64,000 nucleotides of DNA from Dromaius novaehollandiae. Its lineage: Eukaryota; Chordata; Aves; Casuariiformes; Dromaiidae. The translations under genes were made by a program, and so were the position numbers. Within the stretch, counting starts at the first letter, position 1; each line of letters starts with the position of its first letter. This document shows positions 46,897 to 59,500 of this stretch, piece after piece. Under the pieces are notes generated by a model, which did no database searches, was not told the DNA's origin, and saw only the letters and a program-made list of their open reading frames with translations. The stretch covers positions 20,886,469-20,950,468 of the forward strand of contig NC_088112.1 in the NCBI RefSeq assembly GCF_036370855.1, written 5' to 3'.

Positions 46897-48789
46897 CGAG
46901 CGGGAAGGGAGGGGAAACGCGGTCGGCATCGCTGGGACGGGAGCACTTCTCCTTCCTCCCCCCGGAGCGACGGGGACTCCAGCCGCTACGTGCTCCGACC
47001 GGGTGTGCTGGTGCTCTGCAAGGTAAAACCACATCCACAGATGGTCGAGACAAAAAACACAGCTAATTTTAGTTCAGACAGAACCTCGTGCATTTATCTA
47101 GGGAAATAAAATCAGATGCACTTCATGTGCCTCCTAAATTATCAAGAGCTTACTCCATAAATAAATATCAGTCAAAACCTAATCTTGTGTTTGATGTGAG
47201 GCAGTTTAGTATTAACTATTTTCATGAAACGTGACAAGTAATAAAAAACTGTGTTACTTTCCATACATCTACATAGATGCATTTAGCGATGGATATTTTT
47301 CGTCTAGCTTGTAAAATCCCATTACCACACAGTAATGTGTCCCCGGTACCCTTTATAGATTATTTTTCTCCTTTTCCAATTCAGTTAAATAATTAGTGGT
47401 AATTGCCCTAAGCCAATGGTTACCAAGCAATCCAATACTGTCAGCAAGCAATCTGCGCTTTTGAGATGCCCTTGTCCTCGCGGGTTTGCGTCGGTGGCGT
47501 TTGCAGGTGGAGTCACAAGCAGTTCTCCCAGCTGCATTTTCCAAACACGTAAGCATGCAGTGACCCCCAACCAGAGCATCGCGGGCGTTCTGGCATGTGC
47601 AGACGAGCACCAGCAATGTTCCTTGGTAGGAGGGTAGAAAAGCCTGTGATCTTGGGAGTCAGGTCTGAAATCAGTGCAAGATTCAGCTGTAAGAAAGCGT
47701 CTCCAGGAAGTATGACAAGGAGGAGACTGGGAAGAGGGAGACCTCTAAGCTGACGGAGCCCAAAGCCCAACCTGCGTTATCGCAGCCCCGGGGCAGATGC
47801 AGGCAGCAGCCCATCGGCCGAGGCAGTCCCACAGCACGGATATTCATGATGATGCTTGGCTTCATCCACGGCCAGCTAACCACCCGTGGCCAACTCTAGA
47901 GTAAAACATGTCCTAAGAAGCCGCTTGTGACCCTCAAGCGAGCCCGCCTGGATGAGCCCCGTGAGCTTCGGGCTGGAGACCGTGATGGACGGAAACTCCA
48001 TAAAGCCTCAGGGGCAGCTGAGATGATGCAAAGGTGCAAAATAAATCATCATGTGGTCTTACTGTGGCGGGAGAACTGTTTCCACTGGTGGATGGACCAC
48101 ACTAGCTAGGAGGGGATGTCTCACGTCCTCCAGCACCAGCAGCTGCTGATTTTCCGAAACAGCCTTGGAAGTTTCCAGCCTGCATACTTATATCTCAAAA
48201 ACATCAGCTTCCCTGTTAATAATTGAAAAGACAGTGCTGTGATTCTCTGCTGGGGATGTATCTCACTCTGAAAATTTTTGCTTTAGCATTTTATAGTACT
48301 CGTGTACGCTAAGAATAAAAACAAACCAGGATCTTTGAGTGAGAGGGTCTGAACGCGCTGCACTCGCTGCGGCCGGCCGGAGCAACCGGGATGTGGTGCC
48401 TGCAAACAAAACCCGAGACTTAATACGACTGCAGAGCCGCGATCCTGGGTGAGGTGGGACGGCTTCCTGATCACCCAGCGCAGGAACGGCCCCGTTAGCC
48501 ACTGTAAAGTGCCCAAATGTTCACTGTAGAGCATCTGGGGTCTCCAGGCCTGCTCCTTGAGGTAACAACGGGAAAATGATGCTAAAGGCTATCAAGGCTT
48601 TATGCCATTGGGCACAACGCAAGAAGTTCAGGCTTACCTTGACTAGCTCTTCTCTGGGATTAATTACTTTTATTATGGACGTTGATCTTCACGATCGCAC
48701 TTAGCAGTCGACGGGTGTGAATGGTAAGTGCAGGCTGTTGCGCGCCAGACGGAAGGCAATTTGCAGCCTCTACCCAGCAGTATGCGGAA
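46897..48789. other. Non-coding, nothing recognised
   Basis: Mixed composition with an AT-rich block at about 47080-47410 and a CpG-richer patch near 48340-48500. Frames on the two strands mirror one another and carry no recognisable domain. Confidence 0.5.
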
Positions 48790-49012
48790 TAATAATACTG
48801 CTTACATTATTCAGTACCTTTGCTATGAGGAATTCAAAGTTCTTCGCAAACAGTAACTCTTAAAAATCCCTCCAGTGGGATATTTTACCTCCGCTTTACA
48901 AACAGGCAAAGCGAGGCAAAAGCTGCTTTCAGCTTCTTTGGCCAGAGCTACAGAAAGTGATGGGATCAGGGACAGGATTACAAGCTGTGTTCCCATATTG
49001 CGGCTCAGGCCC
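48790..49012 (-). mobile_element. Longer MIR/CORE-SINE-type relic, antisense
   Basis: From left to right the plus strand shows AATTCAAAGTTCTTCGCAAA CAGTAACT, CCTCCAGTGGGATATTTTAC CTCCGCTTTACAAACAGG, AAAGCGAGGCAAAAG, CTTTGGCCAGAGCTACAGA AAGTGATGGGATCAGG and GGATTACAAGCTGTGTTCCC. These match the reversed order of SINE 3' end, CORE and 5' part. It is the most complete of the four relics. The element is on the minus strand. Confidence 0.65.
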
Positions 49013-49420
49013 CCCCAGCCTGCTTCTAAAATAGCTTATCTTTCATTTATCACTATCATTTTATTACTTAATTCCACCATGCTATTCAGCTAATTTCATG
49101 ATCACTTTTCCCAGGAGTACAAAATCTCCCTTTCATACAACACATTTTATTAGTTTACTGAAACATATTAGCACTATCCGTACGCAAATAACAGATTTTC
49201 ACTGCCCTGTGATACTCTAATTTCTGTTTTGACCCTTCAACTCATCAGATATGAACATCAAAATCTTCTGAATCTACTGAATAAATTGCCGTTTTTATAA
49301 CAAAGATATGACTAATATAATTCTAGTCGATTCAGAATATCCTGAAGTATTGCTCATGGCACTGCTGCTGGATAAAAATAAATGTTCAAATAATTTCATA
49401 CTTCAGCACAGTGATATCTC
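49013..49420. promoter_or_regulatory. AT-rich block (candidate conserved non-coding element)
   Basis: About 400 bases of AT-rich, CpG-poor sequence without simple repeats lie directly beside the SINE relic. They hold many TAAT/ATTA cores, two TTTCAT motifs and a CATCAGATATG. It stands out from the CpG-richer sequence at 49.7-50.2 kb. Conservation cannot be judged from one sequence. Confidence 0.22.
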
Positions 49421-52249
49421 TGTGATGCATCATCCTGGATCCACATAATCACAAAGTAAAACTGAAGTGTATTTTGAAAGACCTTTCCCTCATTTCTCAT
49501 ATATGCAAAAGTCTCATCACTCATGCATGCATGATGCATGTACTTGCAGAAGTGAAATCATAGCACTGCTATTTTGACAGCATATTTCAAGCAATTTTTC
49601 ATTCTCAGGAAGATTTTTTTTTTTTTAAGTAAGCCAAACCTAATAACTCATTATCCACTGCTTCTAGGAAAGCACAAAATACTCAGTAACAATTAAGAGA
49701 TCTCTTCCAGCGTTGCTGCGCCATTCCCCGAAGCTGAGGTCTGTCTTTTGGGGATGCCCCGACGGGAACAACCCGGATGAAGGACAACGAGCCCTGCACG
49801 AGCGCCAGCTGCGATGCCGCTGCCAGGGCAAAACGGCTGCAGGAAAAAATGCAAGAAGAAAGGAGGGACATTTCTGCAAGGCTCTGCGAGGAAGCGGGGA
49901 AGAGCCACTCGCCCTGCGGGTCACTGCCGGCAGTTCAGTGCCTGCTTTTCCCACCCCCTCCTTGGCCAAGGACACAACACCCTGGGTCCAACCACGGAGA
50001 TGCCCGTTTCTTCCCGGCCCCTTGGCCTCGGCTTTAAGGCCGATGGAGAAGTCCACTCTCCAGGTCCGATCTCTTGCTGGCATTTCTGCCGGTACCGTGT
50101 GTCCCCAGGGTGTCACCTCTCTGCCACACGAGCCCCATGGCATGGCCTGGGCCACCTCCGCATCCTTAGGGATGGAGCTGGTGGAAATCCCCGCAGGTTA
50201 ATGTGGCCTCCGCTTCCTCCCAAAAGCAGGGCCTGAATAGCTGGGCATAGCAACGTCCCTAAACATCCTGCAGTTTGGGACAGCTCTTGCATTTTTTATT
50301 ACTTCTGCTGCCCACAGCAAGTCATTCTGGATTCCCTGAGAAAAGATTTTATAACGAGACTGAACAAGCGAGAACGCAGCGAGGCCTCACCTGGCCGTGG
50401 AGGAGAACTGCGTGCCCACCCTGAGCCGCTCTGCCGGAAAGCAGAAAAGGAAAAGCAGTGGGAGAGCTGAATCGCTGCAGGAGATGGCAACCCAAGAGCA
50501 GAAATGGGGAAAGAAAGAGAACATGCACTGCATTCAAATTGCCAAGGTGCAGATTAAAACCCAGCTTGAGGAATGCATTGTAAACCCAAGCTTTTGTCCT
50601 CCTGGTTGGAGGAGAGAGATTTCCTGTGGTCTCTAAGGTCTGGATTCCTGTTCCTGCTGGAAGCTGCCCCAGGGTCACGTTGGTTCCTCAGATCAGCTGC
50701 TCTCCGTTCCAATGCGCTTGCCCCCAGGCAGACCCCCGGGTCCCCTTTAGGGCCACCAAACAGGAGTGCGAGGCTGCGGTCTGCCGTGATGCCTCCCCTC
50801 TGCGCTGCTGGACAAAAACCTCCTCTTGCAGAAAGACCTTGGATGCACACCACCGCCTCTGCTCTTGCCAGCTCCCACGCGATACGGAGCCTCGAAAACC
50901 CTGGGAACACCAAGCAGGGGCAGCAGAAGTAACCCACCAAGCTTGGGTGAAAATCAAGGAGTTTCCTGCTCCCCACGGGGCCAGGCCCAGGCTATGATGC
51001 CTGAGAGCCCACCAAGCAACCCTGCTCTTGGGCAGCAGAACCACTACGCATGGCCAGTGGTAGAGACCACCTCGTGCTGCTGGGTGATGGCCAAAGCTCT
51101 CCAGCAAGGACTGGATGTGAAAGAGCTTGGAAAAGCAGTGTTCTTGGGACATCAGCCCCTCCTTCACGCTCATTTTTCTTTCCCTTAAAAAAAAACAAAA
51201 ACAAAAATTTCATAGAAACATGCTCTGGAAGTTTAACTCTGTCCCACTTGCAGATACTGATTTGGATTTGCAAATCTGTCTGAAAACAACCTGCTTCATT
51301 TCATAGCTTAATTTTTTCTTATTGCGCAGAGGCAATAGCCACGACCTCTCCTGAGGATTCCCGGGACGCTGCTTTTTGGACGACGCTGCAGGAAAACCGA
51401 AGGTGGTGGTGCTCTTCCCCCCCCCCCCGTGCAGAGCAAAGAGTTGTCTCTCATGGCATAACAAGATTTTGCTAAGTCACAGGATAAGTATCAAAGGAGG
51501 CAAAACCCAAATGAAACCTCTTCAAGGACTCACACGGCCGATCTGCTCAACAGAAGTTGCTGTTTCTGAGAAGGAAAGGTCCAAATCCTTTGAAATTATC
51601 AATATGTATGTACACACGGGGGATAATATAGGTTATCTAGCTAACAAAGCCACCTATCCAGATAGGTATTATCAACTATTCAGCAAGTAAGGCACAAAAA
51701 GTGGGCATTATTTCATGCTGATAGGCATTTTACAGTTATATGTCAAATCTCTCTTTTGGATTTCAGCAAAATCTTATCAAAATAAATAAGTCATTTATAT
51801 GCAGAATCGTATAAACACTCTCCACTCTGTCTTTGTCTTCCTGCGAAACCAGCAGGCTACACTTGCCTCTCGGTTACCTGGGTAAACAGATTGCTAATAT
51901 AACCAATAGACGTGATAATATTCCAAAAGTATCATTTTACAAAAGGGCAAAATTATTTGACCCAAACAATTCCCAGTATGCTTTATGTGTTACCGCTGAT
52001 AGAAATCTCTCCTGCCTCTCAGTTTAGCATAAATGAAAAAACAACCACAACAGAAGCCCTTTAAAATACGTGCAATACAAAAAAAAACCCCAGCAAAACT
52101 CCAGAAATTATTTTCTCGTTGGCATGAGCAATTTTGAACTCATCACAGATCTGAGAAGTTCTAGTCCTCGGTTCAGAAATGCCGCTGCCGTAGCTGAAGC
52201 TTGATGTGTCATAGCAGTTCCCAGCTCATGAAGCACTAAGAGATCTGCA
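49421..52249. other. Non-coding, mixed composition
   Basis: A T-run lies at 49614-49626 and a run of 12 C at 51417-51428. Overlapping frames of 100-160 codons on both strands at 49.66-51.2 kb are mutually exclusive, mostly non-ATG and without recognised domains. No transposon is seen. Confidence 0.5.
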
Positions 52250-52370
52250 GAAGTATTTAGGTGCCTAAAAATCAAGGTAGGCACCCCATGGGCTTCAAAA
52301 TGAAGGGGAATTGGGCTATTTTTGTCCGCCTCTAAGAATGTGCCTGGGCTTTATAGCAACTAGGAGTCTG
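52250..52370. repeat. Possible remnant of an old sauropsid interspersed repeat
   Basis: AGTATTTAGGTGCCTAAAAA TCAAGGTAGGCACC, followed by GGGCTTCAAAATG, resembles a repeat I recall from turtle and crocodilian genomes, with a TATTTAGGTGCCTAAA ... ATAGGCACCTAGTGGGATTT TC pattern. The TTAGGTGCCTAAA part is palindromic. The family name is uncertain. Confidence 0.3.
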
Positions 52371-52881
52371 GTGGCAAAAGGTCTCCCCGGAGACTGAGGG
52401 CCTGATGGCTTTGCCTGTGCTGGGGGAACTGGTGCAGGTCGGTAAATGAAGCCGAGTGCTGGCCCACACTTGCCCCACACCGAGCAAACTACTCACCATG
52501 TTCTCATCATCTCCATCTCCTGCCAGCCCACCCCTTGCAGCACTTCTGAGATGGTCTTCAGCCTGGTGATGACCTCAGTGCCCAGCTCAGCCTAACCCAC
52601 GTCTTTTCTGGTGCCTAACATCAGCTGGTGGTGCCGCTCTGCTGTCCATCTCGAGGTTGGTGGTGCGCAGCAAACCCAACGGCTCAGTCATGTTTCAGCA
52701 GAACAGTTGCAACACCCATGCTCACAAAGAAAGGGTAGGAAACCGTTCCAACCACAAGCCAACACTTGCAGATGTAAGATTTAGACAGGTCCCCAATGAC
52801 AGGCGTTACACATGAGCATGATCAAAAAGCCAAAAAATAGTTATCTAGCAAAGCATCGCAGCAGGAGAAGACTGTAGGGCC

Positions 52882-53544
52882 GTGCACATCCATCTCACTT
52901 CATTCACCAGCATGCACCATGGTGCTGGCATTGAATTACTTCCTCTGTTTTTCAGTGCACAAAGCTCTGCAAATGAATCAGCTGCCTGGGGATTTCACAG
53001 GGTGCAGAGGCACCAGCAGTACACCGCCTTGGCTGAAGAACTGAATACCCCTTTGGTACTGCAGGTTTCCTTAAGAGCTCTTCGGCTGGGAGATTTCAGG
53101 CCAGGTTTGCTGCTGATGGCAAGAATGGATCTCTGCGACACTCCCGAGGTCTCCTGGGGTCCTGGCACTGCTGCAAAGCAGCATCGCTCCTGCTACCCAC
53201 AGCTGCCCCGACACAGCCGTTCGGAGTACTGCGCTGTGCCCTCCAGACTAGCTAATCCACCTTCTGATGACACCTTTGGGGGACATTCAAGACCACTCAT
53301 CACTGCATACCTGAATGTTCAGCATCATCAGCCCCTTAGAGTCGGTCCTTCAGCTACATGGCTCGGAGACAAAGCTGAAAAACAGGAGAGTGGCAGCTAT
53401 GCAGAGCACCAGAGCTTTACCATCTCTACAGAAGATGCCCTGAAGGGCCACTGCTGTTGCAAAATGGAAAGCCTTGGAGATATTTGCTGTATGCATGGGT
53501 CATCAGCGCCCATAGATACCTTGTTAATGGGCTCTGCAGGCTGA
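52882..53544 (+). CDS. Unrecognised open frame, 210 codons from its first ATG
   Basis: The frame is open from a GTG at 52882, with its first ATG at 52912, and ends at TGA (53542-53544). It lies in CpG-poor, moderately GC sequence, where long chance frames are less expected than in the GC-rich parts. A strong acceptor-like tract (TTCCTCTGTTTTTCAG) ends at 52955 inside it, so the real unit, if any, may be an exon starting there. The product has no signal peptide or membrane segment and is Ser/His/Leu-rich, with a Cys cluster near its end (GHCCCK). I recognise no family. A frame of this length could still arise by chance in 64 kb. Confidence 0.15.
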   Translation: MHIHLTSFTSMHHGAGIELLPLFFSAQSSANESAAWGFHRVQRHQQYTALAEELNTPLVLQVSLRALRLGDFRPGLLLMARMDLCDTPEVSWGPGTAAKQHRSCYPQLPRHSRSEYCAVPSRLANPPSDDTFGGHSRPLITAYLNVQHHQPLRVGPSATWLGDKAEKQESGSYAEHQSFTISTEDALKGHCCCKMESLGDICCMHGSSAPIDTLLMGSAG

Positions 53545-56500
53545 CAACACCTCAATCTCCTGATCAAGGAAAGGGAACTCATTTTGCTTCATCCACAGAT
53601 ATAAAGGCAGCTACAGGTTAAAACAGACAGGGATGTTGGCTTTGCTTCCCATCACCCAACCGTGCTAACCACGCATCGCCTTTGAAGCAGCCCTGCTCCG
53701 CTGGCTGCTTTGCGGCCCCGGCTCCTCCACGTGCACCCACAGAGTTACCCACGGAGGGGACTGCAGCGGGACACGCGACTTCTGCAAACCCCCCTGCAGC
53801 TTCAGGTACCAGCCACCTCCGGGAAAGTCCGTCCAAGTCTTTCCCAGGAATTATGTACTTGAGGGATAATCCTGAAAATACTTACTACAGACTAAAACTC
53901 TCATTATTGCTGTCAGTTAAGAGCTTGTTGCAGCAACAAGCCCTAAGCCCTCCGCTGCCTGCCACCCAAGCACATCGGTAGGGCTTTGTCAATCACAATC
54001 AATTTAAAATAATGAAATTCCTTGCTTGCATTAGGAATACAGGTTCGGCTTAGGAAAAGGTGAGCGGTGCAACAAAACCGCACATAGGCACTCACAGAGG
54101 TACGCCAGCACGGCACCGGGCGGCTGAAATTCCTGCTCCGCTGCCGGCAGGAGCAGAGCTGGGTTTGCACGGTGCCGCTGCAGGACACGGCAGCGCGGAG
54201 AGGCTGGGGCAGGACAGAGCCACTCGCTTTGCAATGCTGGCTCAGGGCACCCGACCTGGCACTCGTGGTGCAGTGCAAGCCTGGCCTAAGAAAAGTGGCA
54301 TTTTTTTCTCCCTCTTTTTTAATCTGATTTAAATTTCACCCTTGAGACACCAGTTGACTTTCTGCTCAGCCTGGACATTGCAAACACACTAACCGACACC
54401 TCATTTATTGCACAGCAGCTTTGTTTCCTGTGCTGCATGCCGAGGACCCTGTGGCATTGCCTGGTTAACTCTTAGGAAACGTCTGTGTCCACAACCCAAA
54501 ACTCCAATGGTTGAGAAGACCTTCTGTGCCTCAACCGAGGGCCTCGGCCACATTACTCTGAGTTTGCATTGCTATCCTATAGATTGCAATAGACTGTATA
54601 GATTGCACACCTATACATCTTTATTTCTGTGTTATCTGCCCCATAACGTGTGCCAAAGCCTAGAGACATAAGCCTGGCAGCGAGGAGCCCGCATGCCCGT
54701 CCAGGGTCCGGCCGGGAGCAACTGTGCGGAGAGTCCTGCAGACGAAACCTGTACCAAGGCGGAGCAGGCTTAGCCCTCCCTTCGCACTCCCCGCAGCCTC
54801 CACCGAGGCAAATTTGTACATGCTTCATTTTCATTAATAAAATCAATACGTACGCACTTGCACATGTACCACTGCAAATTAGTTTAAAAAAAAAAAACCA
54901 AACAAACAAGCAGTGCATGAATCTCTGCCCAGAAATGGACTCTGGGAAAATATTTTCACTGCCTGCATTTTTCTGAGGTTATTAAGCCATCCAAGATTTC
55001 TGGCTAAAATATTCAAATTTATGTGCTAAACACAGACAGTTCAGTCCAGCTTTATGTTCAAATAAGTGGCCTTATCTTTTAAATGTTAAAGCCAAGAGAT
55101 CTTAGAGTTGCATTAAAGGGTAATATTTAAGGAGAAAATGGTTTCTTTTAGCAGGTTTTATAATTGTTGTAAGCATTCTGCAGAAAGGTTTTCTTATCCT
55201 TGGGAAAATCATATTTAATAAACCATAATATCGCTAATTTGTCTGGGTTTCTAAAGAGGCTGCTCTGAAAAGCTCTAGTCCTTTATTCTTGCATTTTCTT
55301 AAAGAAACAAACTTTGTTCTCATCCAGCCTTCTTTGCTGGGATCTTTCATCTGCTGTTCAACTATTTGTGAGCTTTTCAGCCAATTTCATAAGCCGCAGT
55401 ACAGATGTTGCCAGATCAAAACGTGCTGCATTATCACCTCCAATTAAGCAATCAGGCTGAGCGAATTCGCCGGGGAAGGGGAGCTCGTTCCCTCGGGCAT
55501 CGCTTTTCTCTCCATCCCGTCTTTTCCCGTGCCCTCGGCACCGCCAGCCACACGCGGGTTTCTCCTCCGTGCTCTGGCCACCAGCGAAGGTCCCCAGCCA
55601 CCCGGTCACCGCAGCTCCCCATCCCTCCGGCCGCTGACGGCAGGTCCAGAGCTGGGAACAAGCCACCAGCAAATCCAATGTTCTCATCCCCAGCAGTCTG
55701 AAAATGCAGAAACACACACCTTCCCTCCCTTCCCAGTAGCTTTGCTTAATATAGCAGAGCTTGTTTTTTGCAAAATGTCTAAAAAGCCGGCTGAAGTGCC
55801 ATTCAGGCTCCGAAGCTGCCTCTCTCCATCAAGGCTCCTTGGACTAAGCACTGCGATATAACAAACATCGGCCATTAATAATTGAGAAAAGCTCCTTCCC
55901 CGTGTATTATTTTTCATCAGAATGATGCGTTATTAGTTTATAGATACATATTTTTTAGCTGAAGGCTTTTTTGGCAGCAATTTGCCCTTCACAATAATGG
56001 ACTTCACTGCAGGTAAAGCCCTGGACTAATGATGTTTGAGAGAGGGCAGCGAGGCAGCGGGGTGGGAGAGGGCCTGGCCTCACGCGGAGATGGAAGCACA
56101 GTGCCATCTTTCGGGCTCGCCCGCTAGACCAGCCTCAACAGCTGGACACCTCAACAGCTGGATTTAGATCTAGCTATGGATGTCGCAGAAAGTCTCATTT
56201 TTCCTAAAACCACAGTAATTCCTAGAGTCAGTAAGTCCGGACTGACCATCCATCCCAGAGGTCGGTCCTCTGCTCTGTGTTCTCCCCGGCGTGCCCAGCT
56301 GCGATGATGCTCATATCTTACACATATACTTGCACAAATGTTTAAAAAAGCATTGCAATAACAAACTTTTTCCCTGGGATTGCAATTTACTGAGATTCCA
56401 GCTGCAAACCAAAAGGGTCGATACCACGAGTATTTACCAACACGTAAAGTCTCCCGTGGCTTCACAAGGGTTTTCAGCAAGGAAGTTTTTAACAGCAGCA

Positions 56501-59500
56501 AGGGGATTTAAAAATAATTCCCTCTTAATGTTTAAGAAATGTTTCCTTTTTATGCCATGTAATTGCCAGTTTGCTCATGGAGTACTCCGGAAAAATGAGA
56601 GTAGGTCAAAGCAGAACTTTTAGTGCTAAAACTAAAAAACCAATTCTTATTTATTTTTTAATTAAATGGACTTGGAGGGTGGAGAATCACAGGAATGCTA
56701 ACAGCTATTGCCCTTCTTTTTAGATCGGGTCGCCTTTCCCTGAATTGCTTTCGTTAAAAAGCAATTGCACTTTAGTGTTTTGTGCCTGCCCTTGATTCGG
56801 GGTTTAGGTCCCCGCTCAGGTTGAGCCCAGGCGGGAGCTCTGCCCTCCGCAGCCCGGCTGGGGCTCTGCAGCCTTTTGCGTGGTAGCAGCAACCGAGTTT
56901 TTGCCCATCACCAGTGTGTTTAGCCATTTCCCCCCAAAAATCTGCTCTGGCCCCGCTCCTCACTTCTCCTTCCCAAGACCCCGGCTTTGGGGGATTTGCG
57001 GGAGCGCTCGAGCCTCAGCTCCCAGGCCATCGTTGACCGAGTAAGGACAGTAGTGCAACACGGAGACACGCTGCCACGGTGCAGCACGTGGCACCAAGAC
57101 ATTGCTCATTCATTTTGTAAGTGTATCTGCACTTTTTAATCGGTGTTTTTGCCTGTACATTCGCTTTTCCTTTTGTGGTCATGCAAATGGGATTCTCCAG
57201 ATACTCTGGTTTTGTTCTATAAAACTGACTTATTGGCACAATTTGGCAAAGGTTTATCTTACTGAAGAGAGGACACACGATGGGCGGCTGATGTACTTTC
57301 CCTAGCGCAATGATTATTCGGCAGCACTAGATTTCCTAGTGTTTAATTACGAGAGGGTCTCAGAGAAAAGAGAGGACCGGCAAAAGCCCGGTCCTGAGGA
57401 GTTGGCAGAGGCGATGGAGAGCGGCCGCCCGGGAAAACCTCCGGCTCGAGGGCAGGCGACACCCAGGCAGGGGCTGCAGGAAGCCAAACAGATAAAGATG
57501 CACCAAGTTATGGAGAGAAGGAGATGCCGGGAGATGTAGCTCAAAGACAAGACGAGCTAGGGACACAAGCCAGCGCTTATTTAACAGCGCCCGTTCACGT
57601 GCTGTGCTCCTCAGACACGGGTTAGCAGTTCACCTCCCACGGGGAAAAAAGGCACCGCGCAAATACACATTTATTGCAGCCGCGCTGAAACCAGCGTGCA
57701 CCAATTCAGCCCAAAACATCCAGCGAGGTCGTCTGCTGAACTGGGCAAGGCTGGGAAAACCGACCCAAAAGGCTCCGGGTTTTCCTGCGAGGAGCGAGGC
57801 AGGTGGGCTGGCCCCGCATCCGCCTCCCCCGACCTGGTTTTCCCCGGTTTAACCCCAGGATCTCCGCTTTCGGCATGGGTCAGGCTATTTCTTGGGTGTT
57901 AGGGTCAGTTTGGCTGTTTCTGGGTGTGTTTTCCCTTTACACACACGCAAGCCCACACGGGGAATCTCCCTTGACCTTGGAGATATTACAGGCAGCTCAG
58001 CAATCCCCTGGGCTTTCATCCAGGCTTTAAAGCGAGCAGGAGCGTTTGCGCAGGCGGTGCTGCGACACGGAGCCGGCGTCTGCACTGTTTGTCCTGCAAA
58101 GACGCTAACGACATTGCGCTGGTTTTATTACCGCTAAAACCCATCACTGCCGACACCAGGCTTTCCCGTCCGCGACGACTGTCACCTGCCTGCTCATCGC
58201 CCTCACCCTTCGCTTCCCGACAGCTAGGAAAAGGGATATTTAAATTGCTCCCCAGGCACTTGATTCCCAAAGACTCGATGCTTCAAAAACGCTGTTAGCT
58301 TGGGAAAAAAAACAGAAACAAGAAAAACTAAAATACAAAAAGACGGAGAGGAAAACCAAGCTGTGGCAATAATTTAATCATTTTAAATATTGCACTGTTT
58401 ACTTGTTCTCTGGCTAGAATGTGCCCCTTTTTTTGGGAAAAAATGATTTGTAGGAGAGGCAGCATTGCACTGAATTAAACACATCGTCTGGAAGGAGCAG
58501 TAAACACCTCCCCTGTAAGCTCTGCACAAACTTGGTGCCACCAGATCTTTGTGCTTGACTCACCGCTCATCTGAATTTCATAAACATCAGTGCGAGGGGT
58601 GTCTTCTGGGGGATGAAAAGACACAGATAGGGATCAAATATTGCTCTGATGCAGGGCAAATATCATCAGTCTAAGTGGAAAATTAGCTTACGGCAGATCC
58701 CGTCCATAAGGCAAGCAAACTCCCTGAAGCTCAGGGAAGATATTGCACTAGGAAAGGATTGCGTTCTCCATCCAGGGCTTATTTCTCTAGGAATAGAAAA
58801 GAAACTCTTCATAGCTGCCAAGGTCCGCCAGCACGTACCAAGCTCCCATTTACTGCTTTCCCCCATATGACCACCGACAACCGGCAGCAGGGAACAAGCA
58901 GTAATGTCATTTTAGCCCACACAAGTTCATTTGACTCGCTGTCTCTTGAGTTGGGGCAGCCTCTCACCGGGCAGCGGGTACCGCTGTGTCTGTGGCTCCC
59001 TGCTCGGCCGTCACGGGAATCAGATTTGTGTGTGATGCTCTGGTCATCTTGAAAATAAATATCCTGATATTTATCCTGATAAAACCCTGCCGTGCCAGTC
59101 CCGCAGCCACGCAGGCCAGCCTGGCTCCTCCGCGGCGGGGACCACGCGGCACCGCTCGGCCACAGCACTTAACATCCAAGGGCAGGGCCACCGCTGGCTT
59201 TGCCCATCCTCGGTTCGTTGTTTGCTCTTCCTGGTGTCAAATGTAACTTTGGGGAAAAAGTATGGCCTTGCCTAGAAGGCACATCTTCCATCACTTGTAA
59301 TCACCACCGCTGCAAAGGCGAGCGGGACTCTATCAAGTTTAATTACTTCCCCCCGCAGATGGTGAAGGCGAACGGCAGAGGGGTCTTCACGCGGCACGGT
59401 GGTGCGGTGGCCCCTCTACCGAGCCGGGGACAGGAGCAGCGGGGACACGGCACGGACACCCGTGCTGGCACCGGCACCAGCGCAGGGAAGGGCCAGAAGT

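Noticed and set aside
49664..51188. Overlapping 100-163-codon frames on both strands
   Set aside because: They exclude one another, mostly begin at non-ATG codons, and show no domain.
57840..57865. CCCGGTTTAACCCCAG, similar to the start of some avian retroviral LTRs
   Set aside because: Only about a dozen bases agree. There is no second LTR, no TG...CA ends and no retroviral genes nearby.
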